Positions 22,756 to 29,441 of a stretch of 30,904 nt of DNA are shown here, in pieces. Source of the DNA: a virus; IMG/VR virus record IMGVR_UViG_3300014827_000013, positions 1 through 30,904 of that record. One strand, written 5' to 3'. Positions within the stretch are counted from its first letter, which is position 1. Each line of letters starts with the position of its first letter. A program made the translations under genes and the position numbers. The notes under the pieces are model-generated. The model did no database searches and was not told the origin of the DNA. It saw nothing but the letters and a program-made list of their open reading frames with translations.

Positions 22756-23205
22756 TTAGTTTCCCCCTACTGCGATGGTTGTCGTCTGGGTTCCGATGGC
22801 GGTATTTGGTTGGCTCAGCAGTCCAAGGTTCGGCTGCCATGTGATCGTGACAAGCAACTGGCCGATGAGGTTGGGGTTCAGCGCCGCCACCACGCTCACG
22901 ACGCTGATGCGCGGCTCCCATGCCTGAATTGCGCCGCTCACCGCCGCCACGATAGCAGGAGCCGCAACAGTGAGGGGCTTATCGAGCCATGTGGTCAAGT
23001 CGCAGCCAAAGGTGGGGCGGAATGGATCTTCGCCGGGGATGGTCGTAAAGATGATCTTGAGCGTCTGATGAACGTCCGCGAGCGCCTGCGTTACCTGCCC
23101 AATACCAGACCCTGGGCCTCCGCCCGCAGTGGAATCGAGCATCAGCTCCCAACTGGAAGATTGGATGTTGGAGAGCGTCGCGTAGGGGAAGGTTGAAGTC
23201 GACAT
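22756..23205 (-). CDS. W: Baseplate protein W (gp25-like)
   Basis: This 149-residue protein belongs to the GPW/gp25 family: a helix VTQALADVHQTLKIIFTT, the key IPGEDPFRPTFGCDLTTWLD segment, a helix (AAVSGAIQAWEPRISV) and C-terminal strands. gp25 proteins start sheath assembly on the baseplate. The EDPFRPTFGC motif replaces the usual E-x-R-x-P-x-x-G form. It overlaps gene V by one base. Confidence 0.87.
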   Translation of the reverse strand: MSTSTFPYATLSNIQSSSWELMLDSTAGGGPGSGIGQVTQALADVHQTLKIIFTTIPGEDPFRPTFGCDLTTWLDKPLTVAAPAIVAAVSGAIQAWEPRISVVSVVAALNPNLIGQLLVTITWQPNLGLLSQPNTAIGTQTTTIAVGGN

Positions 23206-23840
23206 TAGTTATCCGTCTTGAAGAGTGGGCTGGCTACGGTTGCGGCGGTCCATGGCACCGTTGGAGGCGGTCCGGGGCTTAGAACTGGACCATGGGTGTG
23301 CAAGTTGAAGGCGGCAATCAAAAGACTGACGAGGGGCAGTGCGTCGGTGAGCGATCCGCCCGCAGCGGAAAGGGTGATGCTAGAGGCCGCTTGCAGGACG
23401 ATGTTTCCGGTGGCGTCGAGGGTGATGGCGCCGCCCGCCGGCTGGGTGAGCGTGAACGCCGCTCCGGTGCCCAGAGTAACCGTCAGTTCGTGCGAGGTGC
23501 GGTCGTACTTTACCGATGTCCCATCGTGGAATCCCACGTAGAAGATGCCCGGCCCGAATCCCGCCGGAGCCTGATCGACGCTCGAAGGGACGCTTCCCAC
23601 CACGTAGCCGTCTTCATCGTGCGTGTCCATGATGACCGCAACCTGCTCGCCAATGTCCGGCTGCCAGAAGAACTTGTCATCCTGGATCTTCGGAACGATG
23701 ACGGGAAGCCAGTACGAAACGAGGTTATCGCGATCAGGAAATTGCACGCGCACGCGGTACGGCGGCACCGACTCCAGAGCGTAAACGACCGCTGTCCGGT
23801 AGGGTGGGTTGTACTGCCGCGTGTATTTCTCGTCTTCCAT
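23205..23840 (-). CDS. V: Baseplate spike protein V
   Basis: A 211-residue central spike. The N-terminal OB-fold (about 15-90; YRVRVQFPDRDNLVSYWLPV, GEQVAVIMD) is followed by a beta-strand repeat region (TLDATGNIVLQAASSITLSA) and a tip with His181-x-His183 in FNLHTHGP, the pair that binds iron in P2 gpV-type spikes. The spike pierces the outer membrane when the sheath contracts. Its stop overlaps the W start and its start overlaps the D stop. Confidence 0.92.
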   Translation of the reverse strand: MEDEKYTRQYNPPYRTAVVYALESVPPYRVRVQFPDRDNLVSYWLPVIVPKIQDDKFFWQPDIGEQVAVIMDTHDEDGYVVGSVPSSVDQAPAGFGPGIFYVGFHDGTSVKYDRTSHELTVTLGTGAAFTLTQPAGGAITLDATGNIVLQAASSITLSAAGGSLTDALPLVSLLIAAFNLHTHGPVLSPGPPPTVPWTAATVASPLFKTDN

Positions 23841-24892
23841 CAGTTCTCATCCTCATCCGAGATGATCTGCACGGACCCGGTAGCCGTCACCGTCGTCCGC
23901 AAGTCGAGCTCCGTCACGTATCCTTCGTGGTCGATTGAATGCTTGGCTTCTTTCACAATGAATTTTACCGTACTGAATGCGTGTCCGAATCCGGTGAGCG
24001 TAACCGCGTTCCCGGTGCGGTAGGCCATCGTTCCTGGAATCGTCATCTCCGCTTTGATCTGGTGCATGTTCGCGGCGTGGAGATGAGACTGAGCCCGGAG
24101 TGCGCCTTGCTGCTGGTTCTCGATGCGCTCGATGATCTTGAGGGTGTCCGCAGAGGTGGCGTTCGGGTCCGTCGCGGTCGCGGTGAGCAACTGCTTCGAC
24201 ATCGAATCGTAGTAGGTGGTGATTCCCGAGCCGTAACTGCGCTTGCCGAGGTGCTGCATGTGGATGCGGTAGCGGAGGCAGTTCGTTTTGTCGATTGGGA
24301 TTCCGGTAGGCGCGGCGCTGTCGAGGGCTGTCCGGCTGTAGAAGTAGAGTTGCGTTCCGCGAATCTTGAACTCGTAGTCGTGAGCGTTGGCGATGCGATG
24401 CAGGAATCCGAGGTCGCTCTCCATTCGCTGCGTGAGCCGCGCGTACACCACGTCCGGGTTCACCGCATCCGTGAGCACCGTCATCCCGTACCGCGATGCG
24501 ATGGTGGTTGCGATCGATGTGAGCGTCTGCCCTTCGTAGGCCATCGACTTTGGCGTGCGCAACGCGTGCGTAAGGCCTGCCTGGATTGCTTTGAGCGTAA
24601 ACGTGTCCGGGGGGCCGTCGGATTCCCACTCATCCACTTCGAAGTTGCCGCATGAGGTGAGCGGCATCCCCTGATAGCCGATGGCCAAGCTCATCGCGGT
24701 GCCAACCTTCGGAGGGTTGTCCTGGAAAGCGTGGTGGACGTCTTCGAGAACGACTTCGATGGTGCTGGCCTTTCCGCTCAGAGCTTCGTTGTACTTGACG
24801 TGCAGCGCGTGGGGAAAGAGATTTCCCGTTATATTCACAGATCCTGCAAATAACTGCCAAGCTGGGACGTAAATGCTTGAATTTGCGCTCAT
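23840..24892 (-). CDS. D: Tail protein D (late control gene D family)
   Basis: This is a 350-residue protein of the gpD/gp44-like hub family, which joins spike and tail tube. It contains LSGKASTIEVVLEDVHHAFQ-type strands, a LysM-like AYEGQTLTSIATTIASRYGM, and LTQRMESDLGFLHRIANAHD, a family hallmark. The start at 24892 (MSANSSIYVP) is preferred over ATG 24967, which lies within the HNH insertion region. AGGTG upstream is a weak ribosome site. Because X was probably its direct neighbour, the inserted HNH gene separates X from D. Confidence 0.9.
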   Translation of the reverse strand: MSANSSIYVPAWQLFAGSVNITGNLFPHALHVKYNEALSGKASTIEVVLEDVHHAFQDNPPKVGTAMSLAIGYQGMPLTSCGNFEVDEWESDGPPDTFTLKAIQAGLTHALRTPKSMAYEGQTLTSIATTIASRYGMTVLTDAVNPDVVYARLTQRMESDLGFLHRIANAHDYEFKIRGTQLYFYSRTALDSAAPTGIPIDKTNCLRYRIHMQHLGKRSYGSGITTYYDSMSKQLLTATATDPNATSADTLKIIERIENQQQGALRAQSHLHAANMHQIKAEMTIPGTMAYRTGNAVTLTGFGHAFSTVKFIVKEAKHSIDHEGYVTELDLRTTVTATGSVQIISDEDEN

Positions 24893-24910
24893 GCAGCACC
24901 TACAATGAAA

Positions 24911-24943
24911 GAGCCGAGGCGCTCGCGAAAGCGCACCCGGCTC
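24911..24943. repeat. Interrupted hairpin between HNH gene and tail gene D
   Basis: GAGCCG pairs with CGGCTC, and inside it GCGCT pairs with AGCGC around the loop CGCGAA. On the minus strand it is followed by TTTCATT, too weak for a confident terminator. It sits in the leader of both divergent genes, the HNH gene and D, and may be an end of the inserted element. Confidence 0.5.
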
Positions 24944-24969
24944 AACACCGAAGTTCTGAGGGAACAACG

Positions 24970-25431
24970 ATGCCCGGTATCAAGTCTAGACATATTCCGT
25001 GGATTGAACAATCTATAAAAACTCACAATTCTGATGAGTGCCTGCTTTGGCCATTTGCTAAAGGTAAAGGGGGGTACGGCCATCTCAAATACGAGGGGCG
25101 TTTCGTAGATGTTCACCGACTGGCTTTCTTTCTCGCCAATGGCCGATGGGCAGACCCCGAAACGCGTCACACCTGCGACATCCGGCTTTGCTTCAATCCG
25201 CGACATCTTATCGAGGGCACCCGTATCCAAAACGCTGCAGATGCGGTCGCCCGTCAGAGAACGTCGCGGGGAACTGATCGTCCAGAGTCGAAACTGAATG
25301 AGCATCTCGTGCGCAAGATGCGCGCCGAGCGTCCATCCTTCACCTATCGAGAATTGGGAGACAGATACGGCGTGTGCGAGATGGTGGCTTACGCGGTGGT
25401 CAACCGAAGAACATGGCGTCATGTTGAATAG
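24970..25431 (+). CDS. HNH endonuclease with C-terminal HTH (homing-type)
   Basis: This 153-residue protein has an HNH core of the type with C69 and C74: H49 in VHRLAFF, H67, then CDIRLCFNPRHL with N76 and H79. Residues 105-150 (LNEHLVRKMRAERPSFTYRE, YGVCEMVAYAVVNRRTW) look like a DNA-binding helix-turn-helix often seen in such homing nucleases. It is plus-strand within the minus-strand tail operon, between X and D. AGGGA precedes ATG 24970. It is not closely related to the two HNH-AP2 genes. Confidence 0.87.
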   Translation: MPGIKSRHIPWIEQSIKTHNSDECLLWPFAKGKGGYGHLKYEGRFVDVHRLAFFLANGRWADPETRHTCDIRLCFNPRHLIEGTRIQNAADAVARQRTSRGTDRPESKLNEHLVRKMRAERPSFTYRELGDRYGVCEMVAYAVVNRRTWRHVE

Positions 25432-25433
25432 CC

Positions 25434-25724
25434 TCATCCGAACGGGCTAAGTACTGATTGCGTGGTAATAGTCGGGGAAATCAATGGGACAAAAACTTGA
25501 GTCCCGGCATCCACTATGTCTTGGATCAAAATTCCTGAATTGTTGGCGATGAGCGTTCCAACTTCGAAAGGCGTGCCGTACATTTTGAAGGAAATTGCAT
25601 CCCACCGCTCGCCCTTCGAGATGTAGATGACGCCAGAGGACGGCGGCACCGGGTTGACGTACTTCGAGACGAGTCCGGGTAGGACTGCGCCTGCACCGCC
25701 ATCGGGGATGATTACGTTGGGCAT
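25434..25724 (-). CDS. X: Tail protein X (LysM-like)
   Basis: This 96-residue protein belongs to the P2 gpX family, with a LysM-like core YISKGERWDAISFKMYGTPF followed by LIANNSGI and a Pro-strand end (QVFVPLI). gpX proteins bind near the hub in tail assembly. A Gly/Ala-rich N-terminal extension of ~25 residues precedes the core. It is directly joined to U (TAAATG). Confidence 0.85.
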   Translation of the reverse strand: MPNVIIPDGGAGAVLPGLVSKYVNPVPPSSGVIYISKGERWDAISFKMYGTPFEVGTLIANNSGILIQDIVDAGTQVFVPLISPTITTQSVLSPFG

Positions 25725-26309
25725 TTAGTTCCACCTCGCAATCGTCGTCAGCGGCACGTTGTTGTAGTTGTTGGTGAACGGGATGCCGGACGGGGAGGCG
25801 GTAGCAGGCGAGACCACCAGCGTAGACCCTGGGGCCGGTGCCTGCGACGTCGTGAGGCCCGGAGGATTGACGGGTGCGCCAATCTGCGGGTTGCCGATGT
25901 ACGTTGGAACCGGAGCGCCGCCTGGAAGCGGAGACGAGATCCACTCCGTAAGCTCGATATCCATCTCCGCAAATATCAGGTTGCCGTTGTCCGCCTGCCA
26001 CTTGTACCGCGTGCGTGCGTTCGAGATGACGAACTGGCCAAGGTTCTGATTGTTTCCGTAGACGAACATCTGCGGTTGGTGGTAGTCCGCTGCCGTGTTG
26101 ATGGCGTCGATGCACTTCTGGGGGTTGCACCACAGTTGATGGAACGAGATGCTGAGTTGAATGATGCGAAGGTCGTCATTGATCCATTGCAGGATGGGTG
26201 GTGCGCCGATGACCTTGAGTGCCTGGAAGTGATACTTCTTCTCAATCTCCTGCTTTGTTGGAGAGGCGATCACCGCGAACGAGATTGGGCCAAACGCTGC
26301 AAAACTCAT
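25725..26309 (-). CDS. U: Tail protein U-like, with Pro/Gly/Ala-rich tail
   Basis: This 194-residue protein shows gpU-type motifs: FGPISFAVI at the start, then KKYHFQALKVIGAPPILQWI and LRIIQLSISFHQLWCNPQKC. gpU caps or ends the growing tail. The core ends near residue 130, and an extra ~60 residues rich in Pro, Gly, Ala and Ser are not usual for the family. The order T-U-X-D matches P2. Confidence 0.85.
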   Translation of the reverse strand: MSFAAFGPISFAVIASPTKQEIEKKYHFQALKVIGAPPILQWINDDLRIIQLSISFHQLWCNPQKCIDAINTAADYHQPQMFVYGNNQNLGQFVISNARTRYKWQADNGNLIFAEMDIELTEWISSPLPGGAPVPTYIGNPQIGAPVNPPGLTTSQAPAPGSTLVVSPATASPSGIPFTNNYNNVPLTTIARWN

Positions 26310-28048
26310 CAGTGCCCTCCCGCAAGCATCGGATCGCCGAAGCTGGTGCGCATATCTTGCTGGTGGACCTGCTGCAGCATCTTCTTGAGCGCGTCACCAT
26401 GGATGCTCATCTGGTTTGCAACCGCCCCTGCTACCGCGTGAGGATCGGTGCCGGGACCGACATTGACATGCACTGTAGGTGAGTAGTGAACCTCTGACCT
26501 TCCCTTGACGCCCGCAAAATCAACTCCGGCCATCGCAAAGTTTCCCGTCGCGACATCTCCAATCTCTTTCAGCCAGTCCTTGCCGGTGGCATTGTGCGCG
26601 AAGGATACGGCCGCATCGGCAGCGCGGTGGATGGCTCCGGTGATTTGGTCCCAATGCTTGTAAATCTCATACAGCGCGACGACTACTAGTCCGAGCGCCG
26701 TCAAGATGATTCCGATGGGATTGGTGTCGAAGGCGATGGCGGCGGCGGTGCCCACCTCTGCGAATCCTTCGGTCAATGCGGTCTGGAGAACGAACCATAT
26801 CTCAGTCAGTCCCGAGAGTTTGATCCCGAGTTCAATCACGCCCGCGATAATCTCCGCGAAGTGGAATAGTCCAGCGAGCGTCAGCAGCGATGCGATGATG
26901 GCGATGAAGTCGCCCACCATTCGAAGCAACACAGGATGTGCGTCTGCAAGTTTATTTATACGATTCATCATTTCTGTTAGCCATCCCACAACTGCAATCA
27001 CTTGCGGCAATAGTTGTGTGCCGATCTTGTCGGCTAAATTCTGAAGGGTATTCACGAGACGCTCCATCCTCCCTTCTGGAGTATTTGCCAGTGCTGCCGC
27101 CGCCTTCTCCATCTCGCCGCCAGAGCCTTGGAACTGTCCCATCGTGTCGCGGATGTCTTTGATGTGGTCTGCCATCTCCACCAGAACCTTTGCTTGGCCG
27201 GGAAGTTCGGCGAACATCTTCATCTTCCCCGCCTGCGACATGCGGTTGATGCGCTCGAGCGTCTGAATGATGTTCACGCCACCCTTGGATGTGTGAACAA
27301 CTTGCAGCCCAGCCTTTTCGAGTTCCTTGCTGCTCTTTGCCAGCGTGTCCAACAATCCGGCCTCGACCATACCGAACCCGCGTGGGCCTCCCGCGTGCAA
27401 CTTGTTTCCTTCAGCCCAGATTGCGAACATCTGATTCTGACTTACGCCAGCGGCTTGCGCAGACTTGCCGATGCGCTGGATATCGCGCTCGAGGTTGGTC
27501 GCCTCCCCAGGCTTCAGGAAGCGATCTTTCAGCAGCGCGAGTTTGTCACCGATCACGCCAAGTTGCTCGCTGAGCGGCTTCGACTTGTCTCCCAACTGCT
27601 CATACGCCGAGGCGAGAACGTTGGCTCCGGCTGTAGCTTTCACGCCCAATACGGTTGCCAACTTTGCCGCCATGGTGGTGACTTGCTCAATGTCAGCAGT
27701 GTTCCCGAATGTCTTGTAAAGTTCCTCTTGCGCACCGGTGATTTCTTCAATGCTCTGCGGCATCGTCGTAGAAAGTTTCTCGGCTTGATCCTTCAACTCG
27801 GCCAGTTTATCCGCGCCGAAACCAGTGGCAAGAGCTAGATGTTCTTGAGCCTGCGCCATGTCCATGGCTGGCTCGACGAGACCTTTGATCGCCTCGTAGC
27901 CGGCAAAGACTTCCGCCCCCGCAGCCCAGATTTGATGCACGCTGTTCGAGAACTCGTCGAAGTCATCTTTGATGGAGCGCAGCGGCTCACTTACTTTATC
28001 GACGATTTCGACGATGACCTGAAGGACGGATTTTTCTTCGTCGGCCAT
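26309..28048 (-). CDS. T: Tape measure protein T
   Basis: The 579-residue tape measure sets tail length and is ejected ahead of DNA. It starts with helices typical of the class (EEKSVLQVIVEIVDKVSEPL), has long charged coiled coils, and two hydrophobic stretches (FIAIIASLLTLAGLFHF and IGIILTALGLVVVALYEIY) as expected for membrane interaction. A C-terminal part is Val/His/Gly-rich. At ~1.5 Angstrom per residue it predicts a tail near 85-90 nm. The GGAG ribosome site overlaps the end of the E' frame. Confidence 0.92.
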   Translation of the reverse strand: MADEEKSVLQVIVEIVDKVSEPLRSIKDDFDEFSNSVHQIWAAGAEVFAGYEAIKGLVEPAMDMAQAQEHLALATGFGADKLAELKDQAEKLSTTMPQSIEEITGAQEELYKTFGNTADIEQVTTMAAKLATVLGVKATAGANVLASAYEQLGDKSKPLSEQLGVIGDKLALLKDRFLKPGEATNLERDIQRIGKSAQAAGVSQNQMFAIWAEGNKLHAGGPRGFGMVEAGLLDTLAKSSKELEKAGLQVVHTSKGGVNIIQTLERINRMSQAGKMKMFAELPGQAKVLVEMADHIKDIRDTMGQFQGSGGEMEKAAAALANTPEGRMERLVNTLQNLADKIGTQLLPQVIAVVGWLTEMMNRINKLADAHPVLLRMVGDFIAIIASLLTLAGLFHFAEIIAGVIELGIKLSGLTEIWFVLQTALTEGFAEVGTAAAIAFDTNPIGIILTALGLVVVALYEIYKHWDQITGAIHRAADAAVSFAHNATGKDWLKEIGDVATGNFAMAGVDFAGVKGRSEVHYSPTVHVNVGPGTDPHAVAGAVANQMSIHGDALKKMLQQVHQQDMRTSFGDPMLAGGH

Positions 28049-28051
28049 CGC

Positions 28052-28560
28052 CTATCGCTCCTTCGGTGCTGTCGCCTTTTGGTAAGCCACAATCACCTGA
28101 TACCAGCCAATCACATCCGAGATGCTCATCCGGTCGATACTCTCCGGACTCACACCCATTTCGACCATCGCCCCAATATCCGCGAGGCTCAGAACTACTG
28201 CAGCGTGTCGTCCTCTTCCGTCTCTGGCGCCGATTCCTTCACCGTCGCCTTCTTCGTAGGGTTTAGCAGCCCACCGACCTCTTCCACGATCTTCATGCAG
28301 TCGTCGAAGTCCAGATTGTCATAATCCTCGACGCGCAACTTCTTTCCATCCACCAGGCAGAGCCGGGATGCGATGCCGTAGATCATCTTGAACTTGTCAG
28401 CCTTCTCGCCGGACGCCAGAAGTCCTTGGCGCATGTCGCGGCCAGTCCCACGAAGGACGATGACGTGTTTTCCTGAAAAGGGGAGGTCGAACTCGGCGCG
28501 AATCTGTTCGGGGGTGGGGGCTTTTGTTGCGGGTGCTTCCATCACAACGGGGTCTGACAT
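28052..28560 (-). CDS. E': Tail assembly chaperone E+E' (predicted -1 frameshift product)
   Basis: Ribosomes slipping -1 on AAACCCT (28264-28258) after codon 101 of E would continue for 68 codons to TAG at 28052-28054, giving 169 residues. The -1 frame has no stop over this stretch and encodes a plausible domain: LADIGAMVEMGVSPESIDRM, then VIGWYQVIVAYQK. P2-like phages make E and E+E' by such slippage, both needed to load the tape measure. Not annotated by simple gene finding because it has no own start. Confidence 0.72.
28195..28560 (-). CDS. E: Tail assembly chaperone E
   Basis: A 121-residue tail chaperone placed between tube and tape measure genes. It contains a helical core (MIYGIASRLCLVDGKKLRVE, MKIVEEVGGLLNP) and an acidic end. 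AGGAG precedes the ATG. Its end overlaps a second frame that yields the E+E' product. It helps keep the tape measure soluble during assembly; it is not in the virion. Confidence 0.8.
   Translation of the reverse strand: MSDPVVMEAPATKAPTPEQIRAEFDLPFSGKHVIVLRGTGRDMRQGLLASGEKADKFKMIYGIASRLCLVDGKKLRVEDYDNLDFDDCMKIVEEVGGLLNPTKKATVKESAPETEEDDTLQ
28258..28264 (-). promoter_or_regulatory. Slippery heptamer A-AAC-CCT for -1 frameshift
   Basis: On the minus strand the sequence CT-A-AAC-CCT lies in the E frame, so A-AAC-CCT fits X-XXY-YYZ. The -1 frame is open from here through 28055. A downstream stimulating structure was not established. Confidence 0.7.
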
Positions 28561-28609
28561 TTGAAACTCCTGACTCGGATTGTCCGATATCGTTGGGCCA
28601 GCTTGCGGT

Positions 28610-28903
28610 CTACGTTCCTTCGGAGACGTTCAGCCGGGCGGGGAATTGACCCTCAGAGCACGCTCCGAGGAAAGTGTTTGATCCGACCGTAAGAAACTCT
28701 GCGGGCGCTCCGGGTTGAATGGCAAGCCCTGTCAGCGGCTTCACGGCGGCAGCGGCAGCCTGCGTGGTCGCCAGCAGCACGTAGGCGATGTTGGGCCCGA
28801 CGTTGATGATGCGCAGCGTGGTGCCGGTGATGGCAGCCGTTACGCCGCCAGGACTGGCAACCACTTGGAACGACGAGGAAGGTGCGTAGCCGTTGGCTGC
28901 CAT
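28610..28903 (-). CDS. Small structural-type protein between FII and E
   Basis: A 97-residue protein, mostly predicted beta strand (GVTAAITGTTLRIINVG, AYVLLATTQAAAA, GAPAEFLTVGSNTFLGACSE). It has the look of a small phage decoration or adaptor protein but no named family. GGAG precedes the ATG. In P2 no gene lies between FII and E, so this is an added gene; its product might be part of the virion. One Cys near the C-terminus. Confidence 0.65.
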   Translation of the reverse strand: MAANGYAPSSSFQVVASPGGVTAAITGTTLRIINVGPNIAYVLLATTQAAAAAVKPLTGLAIQPGAPAEFLTVGSNTFLGACSEGQFPARLNVSEGT

Positions 28904-28906
28904 GGT

Positions 28907-29428
28907 TTACGCTCCGTTGAACGCGCGGAACAGCGCGAGTTGATCGATGCCATTCACGAAGTACTGATTCGAGAACGCATCGAAGAGGTAAATCTGCTGT
29001 CCACCGACGGAGAGGTCGACGTGCCACACATCAAAGGAAGTGGTGAACTCGGCCAGCTCCTGAGCCTTCACCGCCAAGTCGCCAACTTCGAAGGGAAGCC
29101 CGACGAAGTTGTAGATGACTGGCTGCTCAAAAACCTCGCCGGCGGCAGAGATGGTCTGAAGATCACCGAGGCAACTGATGCTGCACGCGGAACTGGAGAG
29201 CGCAACCTGCCCGATGGTGTCCGCGTCGAAGCTCGACCACTTGATGGTCGACTCCATCGCATCCCAGCCCGTAGGGATCTTGATGCGAGCCGCCATGCCC
29301 AGGCCCTTGTAGTCGGTGCGTATGCGCTTCGGCTGCGGAATCTTTACCTCAGCGGCACGGCCCAGAAGGCTGTAGCCATTGATGTAGACATTCATATTGG
29401 ATAGCGAATTGACGACGAGACTTCCCAT
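28907..29428 (-). CDS. FII: Major tail tube protein FII
   Basis: A 173-residue protein of the P2 FII tail-tube family: NMNVYINGYSLLGRAAEVKI, then a loop, WDAMESTIKWSSFDADT, and a segment CLGDLQTISAAGEVFEQPVI typical of tube subunits. The hexameric rings form the inner tube around which the sheath contracts. GGGAG precedes the ATG. It follows the sheath gene by 13 bases. Confidence 0.88.
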   Translation of the reverse strand: MGSLVVNSLSNMNVYINGYSLLGRAAEVKIPQPKRIRTDYKGLGMAARIKIPTGWDAMESTIKWSSFDADTIGQVALSSSACSISCLGDLQTISAAGEVFEQPVIYNFVGLPFEVGDLAVKAQELAEFTTSFDVWHVDLSVGGQQIYLFDAFSNQYFVNGIDQLALFRAFNGA

Positions 29429-29441
29429 AATTCATCTCCCT

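Noticed and set aside
23853-24655. Long ORFs on both strands overlapping gene D
   Set aside because: Shadow frames with biased Arg/His composition; gene D motifs are unambiguous.
27128-27838. 236-codon plus-strand ORF opposite the tape measure gene
   Set aside because: No ribosome site or recognisable domain; antisense of a clear tape measure gene.
28574-28590. 5-bp hairpin TCGGA-TTG-TCCGA upstream of gene E
   Set aside because: Too short to separate from chance; no T-tract on either strand.
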